Assembly (NCBI RefSeq): GCF_008831285.2
Contig: NC_045147.1
Coordinates: 21,840,981 to 21,904,980, forward strand
Source: Nymphaea colorata
Lineage: Eukaryota > Streptophyta > Magnoliopsida > Nymphaeales > Nymphaeaceae
DNA: 64,000 nt
Direction of reading: 5' to 3'
Shown: positions 24,501 to 37,959 of the stretch, in pieces
How positions within the stretch are numbered: the first letter of the stretch is position 1
Layout of the letters: the number at the start of each line of letters is the position of its first letter
The notes under the pieces: model-generated
What the model saw: only the letters and a program-made list of their open reading frames with translations
Database searches by the model: none
Told to the model about the DNA's origin: nothing
Program-made: the position numbers and the translations under genes

Positions 24501-27500
24501 TTAGAAGTTGACCCACCTAGAAGCATAGCTTGCTCTGTTTGGCTCATCCTCATAGCATTTTGTACAACTGGAGGCAAAGCTTGAGCTACAGACTGTGACC
24601 ACATTGAATGTACAGAACGAAGCAACTGCAACAGTATTTAAAGCTTAAACTAATGTTGGCATAAGACATATCCAAGCAGTAGATTTTCGACAAGTTAAGT
24701 CATGACTTACCCTAAGAAGAGGAGGCAGTATCCATGGTAAATGGGATGCAAATGGATGGGTACGATTAGAATCACTCTGCAAAATTGGAGAATTTTTTTG
24801 TGTCCCACTCCTCTTAAGTGCTCTCTCAAAGAATGTAATGGAGTGGAAGATGGACCACATTGTTGCATCATCCATGAACAAGCGAACAAGACCTGATGGA
24901 TCAGACAAATATGTATTCTGCCACTCCATCTGTGTCCATTCCTTGCTAATGGGCTCAAGTAAACAGGACAAAACTCTCTCTTGTGTTTCACTCCTGCGAG
25001 AAAGACAGTTGCCTTGGCAAAATTATTCATCTCTCTCATATGGAGAAGAAACTGCAGTGACCAACACAACTAAGTAGCAGTAATCTGTAGATGGCAGCTG
25101 TAAACTCAGAGGGCAAAATCAGCAAACGTAAGCACAAACTTAGAGGGCATAATTACCCAGCAGCAGAGGCAACAATTAGAAATGCTTCCCCCAAAATATT
25201 ATGCTCTCCACGAGGTAGACGCCCTTCTGCATGCAGACAAGCCACTGTCTCTGTAATCTCCTGTCGATTGTTCAGGTGAATAGAAGAAAATGTTAAAAAG
25301 CAACATCAGCACCATTGGCAGTTTTTTTTTCCTCAAACTAATCAGCTCTTCAAGTTTGAAAAGGGAAAATTATCCCTTTTCCCATAGGGCAGCTAACTTC
25401 TTCCTTACAATTGGTAGCCAATAACCGACACTTCTACAGACTAGCAACAGCAGAGCAGAAACATAGTTTTACATAGACTCAATCTTTAACACTTCAAGGT
25501 CCAATGGTTTGCAACAATTTTGGATTTTTTTTCTTTTTTATTTCACTTTTTTTTTTCGCCGTTCATGAGAAAGAGGAACATAATAGCTCACTTGCACATT
25601 TTCTTGTGACTTGTCCACAACGCAATTTGACTTGGAGCTCCTTCACCCCATTTACACCAAAGTTCATGAGATATTGAAGATCAGGTATTGTCATGTTATT
25701 CTCAAGACATTTTAACACTAAACTATGTGGTAACTGAGACAAATTTTATTGATTATGTGCTAACTGAGACAAATTTTATTGAAGAAACAACCAAAAAATT
25801 AAACAAATAATGGCAATCATCAGTTTAAATTTAAACAGGAACTCACATATGAAGACTTTCACATGCTTTAACATATATGAGAAGCGTTTATTTATTAGGT
25901 TGGACCTTCCCATTTCTCATCCTATGCTGATGTTCCATCAACCAAGCCCCAGTTTCCCAATCCTTTTTTGTTTGTGCAAAAAGGCATAAAACACAGGGTT
26001 GCACATATATGCATGTCAGATACAATAAAAATGACTATTCATCATTAGAAGTAGCTAGTTCTTATCCATAATGAGATCACAAGCTGCCAAACTTTCTTTC
26101 CGATACTCCCAGTGAGAAGTGGTACATGAAAGAAGAGAAAGCAAAAAAAAGACTAAACTAAAAAAGAATCTCAGGAGGAATTTCAGAATTGGAGCTGGAA
26201 AAACAACTAGATGATAACCTTCATATGTGGAAGAAGACTTCTATCAGCAGTTTGTGCAATCCGGATAAAGGATGTACAGATATGCAGTCTTACACTACGG
26301 ACATTATTTGAAGGATCCTGTCATTGGACCAGTCAAGCAAGGTTGAATACATATTTATCTGTATGAAAGAGTATTGAAAGAACGAATAATTTTACCATTA
26401 CCTTATCAGCAACAGGAAGCAACTGCAACAGCTCAAAAAGAATTTTTATAACCCCATGTACCACTTCAGGGAAGAACTTGAGAAATGGACCAAGAGCATC
26501 AAAATGGCGTGCAAGGATTTTCAAATACATGGGTTTGCTCACGTTCAAAGAAAGTAGTTGCCGAAGTGAGTCTGAATTTCATTATCAACCAAAGGATAAG
26601 GGAATGTCAAGAGCTGAACATGCTTGGTTGTAAAATTAAAGAAAATAAGCAGCTAGACAACCTTGTATTGCACGAAATGCCTGCTGTACTTCAGGGGAGT
26701 TGCGATCAGCAGATTCACATGGCCCATCAAAAACTGAAGCAACAACAGTTTCCAGAGCCAACTGAGTACTCTCCAGTAGGGGTAAATCCTGCAGACATCA
26801 GAAAATTACAGAAGATTGAGAAACAATGCCTTTCTAACATGTTCAGAAACACTAATACACAATATTGTGCCATTTCACTGGATGGTGGCTTACAATATGC
26901 GTGCACACTCGTACTGAATTCCAGAAAGGATATTTATGCTCTCCAATAAATTAAAAAAATCTGTTTTTTTTTATATATTTATATGTTGAACTCCTATCTA
27001 CCTTGTCAGGTGATGGTGCACTTGCACAGCTGTTAAAAACGGACTCTATTCTTTGAAATAACTTCACCGCTGCAACAACAGGCTTGTATGAGGAGACCAA
27101 TCGCACAAGTTCCAACTGTGCCAACATAAGATCAAGAAAAGAGTTAGAAAATAAAAATATATATTTTGCTCCCCATCCCGAAGAAGAAAAGGCACAAACT
27201 CCATCAACCATGGTGGGAAAAAGAGAATCAACATGGACTTCACAAAAAAAAATCCAAATAATAATTGACAAGAAAAAGTCATCATTGACCCTTAATGGAG
27301 GACAAGTACAATCTAATTTCCTAGTAAATGACCACACAACCTGTTTTTCTCATTGCAGATGCAGACAACAGATGATCATGCAAGGATGCAGATGAATGGC
27401 TGGGCACCTCAAAGACTGGAGGTGCCCTTAGTTTGCTGATGGGGCAAAATTATCATCCACTGTTTTATCAGTACCACCTTGAACCCTTGACATGGACAAT

Positions 27501-30500
27501 ATGCAGGAAAAGCTGTTTAAGTTAATCCACATATCCAGGCTACTCTAAAAGAAAGCAACCTAGATTCAATTATTTCACAAACAGTTGTCCGCAGGAAGCA
27601 TTGAACACTAATAAATGCACCAAATGTTCCAAAAAAGAACATTAAATGCATCCAGAAGACCGATTTGCAAGTCGTAGTTAAAAAAAAAAAAATGGACAAA
27701 TAGCAAATTTTGCTACAATCAACAACTTCCGCACCATTCTGCCACGGTACAGGCCATAGTCTCCCTTGCTGTCATAGCTATCATTCCAAATCTCAAGTGC
27801 CCCACCAGGAGAGGCAGTCTTCTTTACCATGCGTTGGAAAGAAAAATCTAATATAACGCCATATATGTGGTCATCAATACAAATTTGCATCCCTTTCTTT
27901 TCCTTGTCTGCTAATCCAGAAACAGAATCTTGACCAGAGGTAGGAGACCCATCTCGTGCTTGGGCAGGAACCTTTGGCTTCAGTAAGTCCTTTAGAAATG
28001 CCTGCAGAAGGAAAAAGTAATGTAGATAACTAGTATATATAGAAAGTTAATAAGCTCTTCACAAAAGGGGGAAACTTTACCAGCCAAAACTGAAGTGATG
28101 AAGCATGAAGAGCCAGCTTACTATGTTGAAAATACCCTAGCATCTGAAAGTTCAAGCATTAATGACTAGGTGTATGAAACTGGAAGAAAAATCAACAGAC
28201 ATAAATTGGTGGAAAAGCATTAGCAATTCAGAAATGAGTTCCAATAAGATATATTATCCCGAACCCATAAAAAAATTATACAATAAAATGTGGTCCAACC
28301 CCTTGTATGAATCTTTCACCTTGTGCAATTCAATCACGTATTGCATTTGAAATTCTCCTTCCAAAGAAAAAAGTTTGATGCTCAAGTATATCATAAACCA
28401 ATTGCAAGAAGAGAAAAAAAAATTGCAAACAGGCTCAATAGCAAAGTATAGCAAAGTACATGTTCTGTTGAAATCATTTAACAATCAACCTTACGATCCA
28501 AAGAAAATGAACTAGTGTGGAGCCCATTATTTGTTCCGAATCTTCTTTGATCTGACCTAAAATAAACTAATTCATGATGCAGCCATAAAAAGAACAAACT
28601 ATAGGCTTTTCTCTAGATTGCAGGAGGAGAACTCTGATTTAAAAGAAAAAAAAAAATCTGTATTTTTTTGGTCGTGTCTATGTGTGTGTGCCTGTGTCTG
28701 TGTCTGTGTACACACATCAGATCAATAGGTCTAATCAGATCCACAAAATCTAAATTCCTGAAACTGGAAAAATAAATGTCCAAAGTTCAAGAGTATGAAA
28801 AAAAAGTTTTAGAATGATCAGCAAAGAAAACATAGGATCAACTCTAACACATTTATAAGAAACGTGCTGGACAGGATTCAAAAGTTTAATTCTTCCCCAG
28901 CCTGAACACACACAGGCACACACCAAAAAGAAGAGCAAGAACATACCTGCTCAAGAAACAGATTGAGCAACAAACCATCAGCAATGCAGTGTAAATTATG
29001 GGAACCAAAATTCACCATGCTTTCGCACAGGCATTCAGCAAATTCATATTCACTTTGATCGAGACCAGCTGCATTCTGATGGCACCGCTGCAAAAACTCA
29101 CTTGATGCTTTTGTAAGGAAACTACAAATGTCATGCATGGCAGCATCAAACTCAGAAGAACCACAATCAGTATTCCTTTTCCTACAAAAGAAATGTGCAG
29201 TATGGAAATAAAAAATCAGAAAAGGAAGTGAGAAAGAATTATAAGGAGTGGGTTCAAAAGCTGAATTTGAAGATTCAAGAAGATTTTTTTTTTCCAAATT
29301 TCACACCTGGGAGCCATGATCTTGAAGAAGTCGCAAGCATGGGAACGAATATCAACAGAAGAAAGCAAAAATCCGCATCTGTTCATAAATTACCACAGGA
29401 ATAGCAATCACGAATGAGAGCATTGTGTGTGTTTAAAAGAGAATGGATACAGAACAAGTATCTTACGCGGTAATCAAGCCATATTTTGCAAGATCTGATA
29501 TAGGTGCCCATTCTGCATAAGTATTCACAGCATTGAGAGAAGCAATTACGGTGGTCAGGTGTTGCTTTGCACTGTCAAATTGACCTCTTCCAGCTTCAGC
29601 AATGGCAGCATGAAAGTGGTTTTGAAGCAACTGAAATATAAAGTTATAAACAATGCTTAATCTCCAGAAGCCAAGTTTAACTATACTTCACAAACTCTTT
29701 TAACAGGGACATGCACAAGCAAACTCACATTATATAATAACGGGAAAATATCTGGTAGGGATTGAGTAAGACCACGTACAAGTGTCCTTCGTCTGTCTCC
29801 TGTAAGCAAAGTAATCGCAGACTAGGTCTCAGGACAAGAAAGGAACAAACCTCGACATATTCTGACTTACTCATGGACTCACAATTGTCCAAAAGAACCT
29901 ATGAAGAAAAGTAAAATGAACTCTGCTTGATAACATTAGTATTCAAGTCTTCCAGTTAAGAACCTTCTAAGTCCTCATTATGAATGGTAACATCTTCCGG
30001 AAGCCACCTCAAAAGCATGGCAATCAATTCTGCCTGAAATTTATTAGCAATCCACATATCAGTAGCAAAATCTGAAACCATATATATATATATATATATA
30101 TATGGATGAAAGAGAAAGAACATGAGAAAAAATTATACCTCAGTAGGACCTTGCTGACATACAGCATTCAAAGAAGGCAATATCTCTTTCCATAAATTGA
30201 ATCCTTCACTCCTGATAACCTACAGGATGGGAACAATTATGTCAATATACATAGAATTGAGAGAAAAAACAAATTACCTTACTAAAGCTAGATTTCCAAT
30301 TGGAGTGGCCACAAGAAAGTGTATGCAACAGTCGCTTCTAAACCTATTAATATCCATGCCTTTCTGAAAAAAAGAATGAACTGATACAGAAGCTGGAAAG
30401 AAAAGTCAGAATTTCAGAGTGTACACTAAAAATGACAACAGAACATGAGCAGGTCCTCCATCTTTTGCACCTAACATTCTTTTGCATGTGGGGTGTGGAC

Positions 30501-31332
30501 TGTGCAGTGGAGAAAATTATAACAAAAATAAGATAGTTTAAGACCTCAGCAATTAGCTGCGCAGCTTGACTTTTCAGTGCCCATTGTTCCTGAGGATCCG
30601 CCATTTCAGTTATCACCTTAACAGATGTGACAGCAAAATCTTGCTGTTCATGACTGTTGAGTTCCCCCCAACGTAGTCGGACCAAATGCTGCAGACAGTA
30701 ACATTAATTTTAAATGGTAGCCCATGCAAAATGAATCCTAAAATCATCGAATATGAATTTAGGAAAGGACTTAAAAAAGAAGTCTCCATAATGCAAACAG
30801 TAAGTATATACAACATATGACCTGGAAACACAGAAGACAAGTGGCAACCTAAGAAAGAAAGTGAGATCCCTCTCTGATCTCCAAATTCATCATCATTTTA
30901 TTTTTAATAATATTTTAGAAATCATTCCCTCTATTCATGTCACAAGACAAAGATAACAAACAAGCAGCAGAAGTGCTATGTTCAAAATAGTGAAGAGGCA
31001 CTATGCTCTTTAACTAAGAGGTAGCAAGCAGATTATGTAAAGCAGCCATGCATGTAAAGAATAAAACCTCGGCGGCTCAATTAGAAGATGATAAGACCAT
31101 GTTTCAAGTTTTCAACATGGTCTTCACATCATCCAGCATTTAGCATGGTATTTTAGTAGTCAAAGCCCATCTAGTGTGCCTAGGCACTGAGCACTATGTG
31201 GATCAGCTAAGCGACCAACCTAGGGGCTACGAGGCACACAGGTCGCTTGTTCGCTGCCTGGGCTGATCTGACTAGGCATCAGCATGTGTGTTTTTGGCAT
31301 TACCAGAGAATTTTGTACACAAATTTATTTAC

Positions 31333-31378
<46 letters not shown>

Positions 31379-34300
31379 GAGAGTGAGAGAGAGTTACTAT
31401 GCATTTGTTCTACTTCTACATTCATATTTTTCTAGTCTGTTGAAAGCTACATATATGATATATGTATCTATTATACAGGCAATGTTACGCGGTTTTTATC
31501 TAACATATATGATGTTATGCCATGCATTCATATGATTTTGACACTTCAATACTACTTACTCTGCTACAGTATGCTTAAGTTAATCTCAATAATGTGTAGT
31601 TTTTCATTTTTATATTCCTAATTTATTTTGAATTGGCAGGCACCAGCCTAGGTCTTTTATAAGGTCAAGCACTACTCCTGCTAAGAGTTTTTTATTACAA
31701 ATTTGGCATGCCTAGAACCTGTGAGGCATTTATATTATGGCAGCACCATAGGTGCATCCTAAACCAAAAGAAGCCTGTTTCATATGCACATGGCTCCTTA
31801 CGAAGACGACCACTTTTATAAACATCTTCACATTACTTCTATATCATGAACAAGGGAAACATAACATACAATGAAGCTGAGGACGTGAAATAATTGGAAC
31901 AAAACATTAACAATTTGAGAAACATATATTAACATAAAGTTTTTGAGATACTATTTGTGTGTAAGTGGAGAAATTGAAAACAACGGGCTACCTCTTGGGC
32001 CAGGTGGTTTTTTAATCTTGCATTGCTAAAAAACCATGCCAAAAGATACCTTCCTGATGGCAATGGATTGGCCACAGATTTTAACAATGGAATGGACCTT
32101 TTACAATAGTTTTTAGCAACACAAAAAGAAAATGATCATCCGGTCACAAAGATAGCCAGATGTTTTCTATTTATATATATACATATATGGAAAATACAAA
32201 TCAGCCAACTGCCAGAAATTGCTAGATGGTTAAATATTTAAATCCACCGCTAAAAAGCAACATAAACTGTCATTAAAACCAGTAATGTATGTATCGTACA
32301 ATACGTACCATATTGTTTGCAATTTACGGTACAATACACCCTCCGTATCGTAAATGGGGGGGTGTATCAGTCCTTTTTCGACTTTTCTTTAAAATGTCCG
32401 CCTTCTTCATTTCTAACGTAGGGATTGTGCGCCCAAGGAGGAAGATCATCAATTTTCATCATGAAAACATCGATTTTCACCATGAAATCATCGATTAAAT
32501 GGTCAATTTGTGTGTGGGTGGCTGATTCTTGTTTGGAGGAAAGGCGTTTTCTTGATTTCTTTTCTGTAAGGTATGAAACTCTGTTTTTACCATATATTTA
32601 TATATTTTTACCGTAGATTGAAAGATTTCAATTGTTTTTCATTAAGTTTACCGTAGGTTTTCGTTCTTTTTTTTTTTGTGAAAATATGGATCCTACATGG
32701 CAATGGTGGGAAAGAGTGAAGGACAATGACCGGTTAAAACTCAAATGTAGCTTTTGTGAGAATCCATTTTTAGGAGGGATTATTAGAATGAAACACCATT
32801 TGGCAGGGACCACCAAAGATGTAGCTCCATATGTTGGAAAACCAAACAAACCTTTACCTCCATTTGTGCGTCAGCAGTGTTTAGATATGTTTCATGTTTT
32901 ACATCAAAGAAAGATACAAAAACATATGGAAGAGGTAGATGTAGGCTATAATGAGCCTTGGGAAGATGAAGAAGAAGAAGAAACTTATGAAAATGTTGAA
33001 TATGATGAATATGATAGCAGACTAAGAACAGATGTGGATAGCTCTAGAGGTAGAGGGAAAGGAATCATGTATAAAAGAGGTCGATCTGGCCCATCGGGAA
33101 GGAAGAGAAGAGGCACACTAGATATTAGGGTCAGGCGTGGTCATCGACCACCTGGTGGTAGAGTTCCTACTGGTAGGTCTAGTGTTGGTTTTATTAAGAA
33201 CTTTTTTCCTTCATATACTAGCCCAGGTGGTTAGTCGCAGATTCGTGCTACTATGACATCTAAAGATATGCTACATCAGGCACAACTGTCGGTATGTAAA
33301 TGGCTTTATGATGCATATATTCCTTTTAATGCAACTAATTCCTTTCAGTTCCAAGTCATGGCAGATGCAATTGCATCTATAGGCCTCATATTCAAAATGT
33401 CATCATACCATCAAGTGAGGGACAAATTTCTTCAACCTACGGTGAAAGAAGTATCAGAACATTGCGCTCAGTTGAAATTATGCTGGAATGAAACAGGTTA
33501 CTCCATTATGTCAGATGGATGGACTGATACACAGTCAAGAACACTTGTGAATTTTCTTGTTTATTACCTTAAAGGTACAATGTTCTTAAAATTTCTTGAC
33601 TTATCTCATGTTCCTAAGACTGCTGAGATTTTGTTCAATGTTTTTGATAATGTCATACAAGAAGTTGGACCTACAAACAATGTACAATTTATTACAGATA
33701 ATGCTGAAAATTATAGAGTTGCAGGGGATGTTATTTCAAAAGTATAGAACATTTTATTGGAGTCCATGTGCCACTCATTGTGTTAATCTAATGCTTAAAG
33801 ATCTTAGTGACAAGCATGATATGAAATCAATTGTTGACCAATGCCAAGAGATTACAAAATTTATCTACAATCATGCATATGTATTGAGTTTGATGAGAAA
33901 ATTTAGAAAATGAGTGAATTAATACGACCTACACAAACTAGATTTGCCACAAATGTATTGACGGTGCATAGTATAGTGAAACAAAGAACTCCGTTGAGAC
34001 AGATGTTCGCTAGTGAAGAATGGGCTACATATCCACATGCTCATAAAAGAAATTCTTCTTTAGTTGTGGATATTATATTTAGTAACGAATTTTGGGAATC
34101 ATGTGTGAAGCTATTGAAGGTCTGTGTTTCATTAGTTAAAGTTCTCAGGTTAGCTGACAGCAATGATAGGTCTTCCATAGGGTACTTATATGAGGCTATG
34201 GATAAAGAAAAAGAGGCAATTCGAGACAACTTGAAAGGAAAGAAAAATTTATACATACCCATATGGAAGATTATAGATAAAAGGTGGACTGAACAACTTC

Positions 34301-36036
34301 TTCAACCCCTCCATGCAACAGCTTACTATCTAAATCCTACAATTAGATTTTCTACTACATTTAAGAAAGACAGAGAAGTCACGCATGGTTTGTTAAATTG
34401 TATTTAAGTGTTAGTGGCAAATTCTAGATAACAAGATGTTGTGCACAATGAGTTTGATCTATATGATAATTGTTTTGGGGACATGGGAGAACCTAGCACC
34501 GTTCGAGCCAGAACAACCATGCGTCCAGGTAAATACATAGAAATTTTTAACTTACTTTGCATTTGTTACATTTGATTCTTTTATGTTGCTTTAACTTTTA
34601 CATGAAATTTGTTTTATTTTTGTTTAGATTTGTGGTGGAATAGGTTTGGGATTGATTGTCCACACCTAGCACGTTTTGCAATTAAAGTCTTCAGCCAGAC
34701 ATGCAGTGCTAGTGGATGCGAAAGGAATTGGACTGTTTTTCAACATATCCACAGCAAGAACATGAATAGGCTTGAACAAAAAAGGTTGAATAACCTTGTC
34801 TTTGTTCGATATAATATGAGGATGAGGTTGAAACAAAAGTAATATAGCTTAATATTTACATTTGATTATATATGTTTACATATAACTATATATTAACAAG
34901 TTTTCTCTTATTTAACATAGACAATTACAAAAAACATCAGCAAGGAAGCACACATCTCAGTTTGATCCTATCAGCTTGGAAAACTTTGACCAACTATAAT
35001 ATTGGATGATGAAGATCTTCAATGCTTCAACTTGAAGCTGAAGCAACAGAAAAATGTGTTGATGAAGGAGAGCTTGCTGGTAATGAATATGTTGATGAGG
35101 ATATTCAAATTCATGAAGATGAAGATGAAGAAGAAGATGGAGATGAGGATGAGAATCAAGATGATGAAGATTATGAATGAGAGTCGAGAGTACTTTAATT
35201 TTATATGTATTGGCATTGAACATTTTCACAATTTCATTGTTATGAAATTTCATATTTCATTTTACAATGATATTGTTATGAATTTTGATGTCTATGAATG
35301 AGGAATGCGTAACTTTATAGCAATAATAAGTCTATCATTATCTAAAACATGTTTTCTATGAAGAACTTATTATTTTTTATTTTTACTGATTTTTTTATGA
35401 ATTTTTCGATTTTTTTCAATTTTTCCTGATTTATTATTTTAAAAAAATATGATACGGTTACGATACGTTACGATATTTTACAATACGGCGTATCTTAAAG
35501 CCCGACCGATACGGCTTGCGATACGCTTTTTACCACATTGGTTGAAACACCATAAACCATGGCTATACCATAGACTGTTGTTAATGGTTTTGTTGCAAGG
35601 TATTTTTAGCAACAGTTTAAAATTATTTTTGTCATCCAAAATAACCAGCTGATTCTCCCTCCTCTAACGATCTGGTCATCAGGATGTCTCACATACATAG
35701 CCCAATGCAAATTGGGCTGCGTGTGTGAGACATCCAAATGGCCAGATGACAGGAGGATTTCAGCTTCTACATATATGTGTAGATACATAAACATAGAGAA
35801 AGAAAGAGAGAAATTGGTAGGTGTTAGACATTTAAATTAGATAAGGAACAATCTCAGCCCTTGATTTTTTCATATCAACGGTTGAAAGAAAAATAAGAAA
35901 AAAAAAGTGATAGAAACATTTTCGTCATCTAGTATCAGTTCACACCTTTTTCTTCTTATTTTTCTCTCTATCACTGATATGGAAAACATCAACTACTTAG
36001 ATTGTTCCTTATTTGTCCATCATCTAAGTGCCTAGC

Positions 36037-36115
<79 letters not shown>

Positions 36116-36963
36116 GTGTGTGTGTGTGTGTGTCGCTTCTCTGACCACTTATCCAGAAGTAGGGTATTGTGTGTCAGTCAGCTGTTTATAGGGGAGGTGA
36201 TGAAAGTGGATGGCTGGGTGGAAGGTAGTGGTGCACCCATAGAGGGTGGTACCCCCTCAACCCTCTACTCCTTATACCGAAGAAAGAGGAAAAGTTGGTC
36301 AAAAATGTTGAAATGTGCATAATCATAAAATCATCACATTATGGTCTAAATGGTCGAGATGGTGCCATGGTTCCATATGCTGGGAATCCAACATCAATAT
36401 TTACATTCAGTCATTCACAAGCTGACAAGCTTAAATCCTGCATCTGAAAAAGAATACCAGCAAACAAGGAGAATGCAGAAAAACGAGTCCAAGAAAGCAC
36501 GGAAAAACACTACCAAAAATGACGAAAAAGTTCTAGGCAACGTGAAACCAATCAATGGAAACCTCACCTGTAACAACTTAAACCCGTGCAGCCGCACCTC
36601 CGGCGGCCAATTCCTCGACACCAACCGAAACGACGTTCCCGCCAAGAGTCGAACGTCTCCCTGCTTGACCTGCCCAATAGCGAAACATCCCAATCGATCG
36701 TTCAGACCCCAAAAAAAAAAAAAGCAGGATATGCAATCAAACTTAAAAAAAAAAAGGACGAACAAAAGGAAATGGAAAGCCACAAAAACCCTAGAAAACA
36801 ATAAACAACGCGGGAAAGCCCCGAATGTGAACAAGAAGAAGGAGAGAAAACCCACGGATTCCAAAAAAGAGAAGGCGGCCTGCCGAGCATCAAGCGGCGA
36901 AGCATAGTCCAGAGCAGCGATGATCGCTCTAGCAACGCTCTCCGCTCCCTTGTTTTCCTCCAT
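21577..36963 (-). CDS. HST: Exportin-5 homologue HASTY, 22 exons
   Basis: Exons (5' to 3'): 36963-36856, 36669-36568, 30688-30545, 30219-30139, 30033-29964, 29799-29729, 29630-29467, 29378-29307, 29181-28947, 28143-28081, 28001-27735, 27115-27002, 26788-26662, 26571-26402, 26317-26219, 25260-25157, 24993-24711, 24625-24381, 23401-22901, 22749-22455, 22314-22131, 21725-21577. All junctions are GT-AG and in phase; the product is 1215 residues (Arabidopsis HST is about 1200). Recognisable segments: N-terminal MEENKGAESVARAI, LLRWLPEDVTIHNEDLEGD, FLKDLL, HFDALGPFLKFFPE, GEHNILGEAFLIVASAAG, NTYLSDPSGLVRL, DIRNWLKG, LPCITMHDLLAFEDALAKTS. It is a HEAT-repeat karyopherin of the exportin-5 family, acting in miRNA biogenesis and movement with Ran and DCL1-related complexes. 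The last exon is the least certain: its sequence does not match the C-terminus I recall, and read-through of exon 21 to a stop at 22060 would give an alternative end. Intron 2 is 5.9 kb and transposon-filled. Confidence 0.95.
30080..30103. repeat. (TA)n microsatellite in HST intron 4
   Basis: About 12 TA units. Confidence 0.9.
31160..31760. other. Possible degenerate non-autonomous element in HST intron 2
   Basis: This stretch differs from the surrounding intron by GC-richer wording with repeated cctagg motifs (gtgcctaggcac near 31178, aacctaggggc near 31218, cagcctaggtc near 31645, atgcctagaacc near 31709). It also holds an 18-unit TA microsatellite (31340-31375). No clear terminal repeats or coding capacity. 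Confidence 0.25.
32280..35540 (+). mobile_element. Decayed hAT-superfamily DNA transposon in HST intron 2
   Basis: The element lies antisense to HST. Both ends are rich in gtatcg/cgatac words. The proposed left end is cagtaatgtatgtatcg (32280) and the right end, read inverted, is caatgtggtaaaaagcg (from 35540). Flanking octamers attaaaac (32272-32279) and gttgaaac (35541-35548) match at six of eight positions with two transitions, compatible with an old 8-bp hAT target duplication. Borders are therefore tentative; the transposase identity is firm. Confidence 0.8.
32686..34842 (+). pseudogene. hAT transposase pseudogene (BED finger, DUF659, hAT dimerisation)
   Basis: From the ATG at 32686: a BED-type zinc finger (CSFCENPF...MKHHLAG), an acidic linker, a basic Arg/Gly-rich stretch, a DUF659 region (SIMSDGWTDTQSRTLVNFLVYY, FITDNAENY) and WSPCATHCVNLMLKDL. 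After a probable intron (34529-34627) comes the C-terminal dimerisation domain (WWNRFG...FAIKVFSQTCSASGCERNW). Breaks: an in-frame TAG at 33232, a frame change near 33740, a change back near 33905, and a stop near 34405. An uninterrupted protein is not made, so the copy is non-autonomous today. Confidence 0.88.
35650..35762. repeat. Long near-perfect foldback in HST intron 2
   Basis: Left arm (35650-35707) and right arm (35710-35762) are inverted copies with few differences: ctgattctcc...ggatgtctcacata...agcccaat against the reverse complement ctgaaatcct...ggatgtctcacaca...agcccaat. The apex is only a few bases (about 35705-35712). Pairing covers roughly 50 of 56 positions. It could be a foldback MITE or a young inverted duplication able to give small RNAs; no known miRNA is recognised in it. 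Confidence 0.85.
35841..36012. mobile_element. MITE with 14-bp perfect terminal inverted repeats
   Basis: ataaggaacaatct at 35841-35854 is repeated inverted as agattgttccttat at 35999-36012. Interior sub-terminal matches (aagtgatag with ctatcact) extend the symmetry. No coding capacity. A target-site duplication is not obvious. Confidence 0.7.
36039..36133. repeat. (CT)n-(AT)n-(GT)n microsatellite in HST intron 2
   Basis: Three adjoining dinucleotide tracts of about 20, 17 and 11 units. The 106-residue open frame across it is an artefact. Confidence 0.95.
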
Positions 36964-37959
36964 CAGACTTCACTACCCGACGATCGGAAAAACGCGGGAG
37001 AATCTGCACCGAGAAAAATGAGAGTAGACAATCTGATCGTAACTTCGATCATCAAACAGAGAGAGAGGAGGAGGAGGAGGTAGGAGCGTCCGCCATGTAG
37101 ACTTGGAGAGAGTGAGTGCTAGAGAGGGGGGAAGGCGTCGTCTTTGCAATTGCGGGAAATGCAAGCAAAATCTTATTATCGAGCAACGACGGACCGATAA
37201 ACCGCACCGACTCCACCATCGGGTCTGGATCTGATCAACCACTCCGGGGTACGTTCCGTGTCTAAAAACCTATCCATGTAGAGCCGTAAACAGTGAGAAT
37301 CCGATCTAGATGTAAGCCAGGTTCGTCTTGGATCCAAATCCGACCTCGAGTTCAATTCTCAAATCTTAACCCATTAATTAGAAGCCGGCCGAATCTGAAT
37401 CCAGCACTAACGAGGAAGATTTAGATTCTTTTCATGGCATGAGAAGGATGAATCTATTATAATAAATTTCACGTAGTTGTTGAGTTGCTACTAATAATTG
37501 AATATACAAAATGACATTTGAGAAGAAGAACATTGTGATATTAGAAATAACTTTATTGGCATACTGAACCTCATTTCCATCAATCTTGAGATGACTTATT
37601 TCTATAATTGTCTCAAATGTCTGATATTTGAATCTTAAACTTTCTTATGGGGTTTCTTTTACCAGATTTGGTATTTAAAATCTACCATATGTTTTTTTAG
37701 AAGAGCAACATATGTTTTTTTAGAAGCGCAAGAGGATGATCATCCCATCACTCAAAAAGAGAGCCGAAACCCATTAATCGCCATAAAAGAAAAAAAAAAA
37801 AGGAACAGGATGTAAGATTTGATCCGATTTTGGCTCGGAACTTGAATGTTCAAGGATTCATATGCGTCTCTGACTAGACATAAGGCATGCTTATCCTTGA
37901 TAATCTTATACCAATGAAAAAAATGTAAGTGGATCAGGTCCAGATCCATATGTTGGAAC
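36964..37959. other. HST promoter and spacer
   Basis: Immediately upstream of the HST start (rightward on the plus strand) the DNA is purine-rich (gagagagaggaggaggagg near 37,060-37,080), which is pyrimidine-rich on the HST sense strand as in plant leaders. A short direct duplication (tatgtttttttagaag, two copies near 37,689 and 37,711) is present. No gene. Confidence 0.4.

Noticed and set aside
35002-35301. 99-residue Met/Lys/Glu-rich frame after the hAT dimerisation domain
   Set aside because: Simple gatgaa-type repeats at the acidic tail of the transposase read out of frame.
36002-36322. 106-residue plus-strand frame rich in Ser-Leu, Ile-Tyr and Cys-Val repeats
   Set aside because: It translates three adjoining dinucleotide repeats inside HST intron 2.
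36350-36907. 185-residue Lys-rich plus-strand frame
   Set aside because: Shadow of HST exons 1 and 2 and the A-rich intron between them on the opposite strand.
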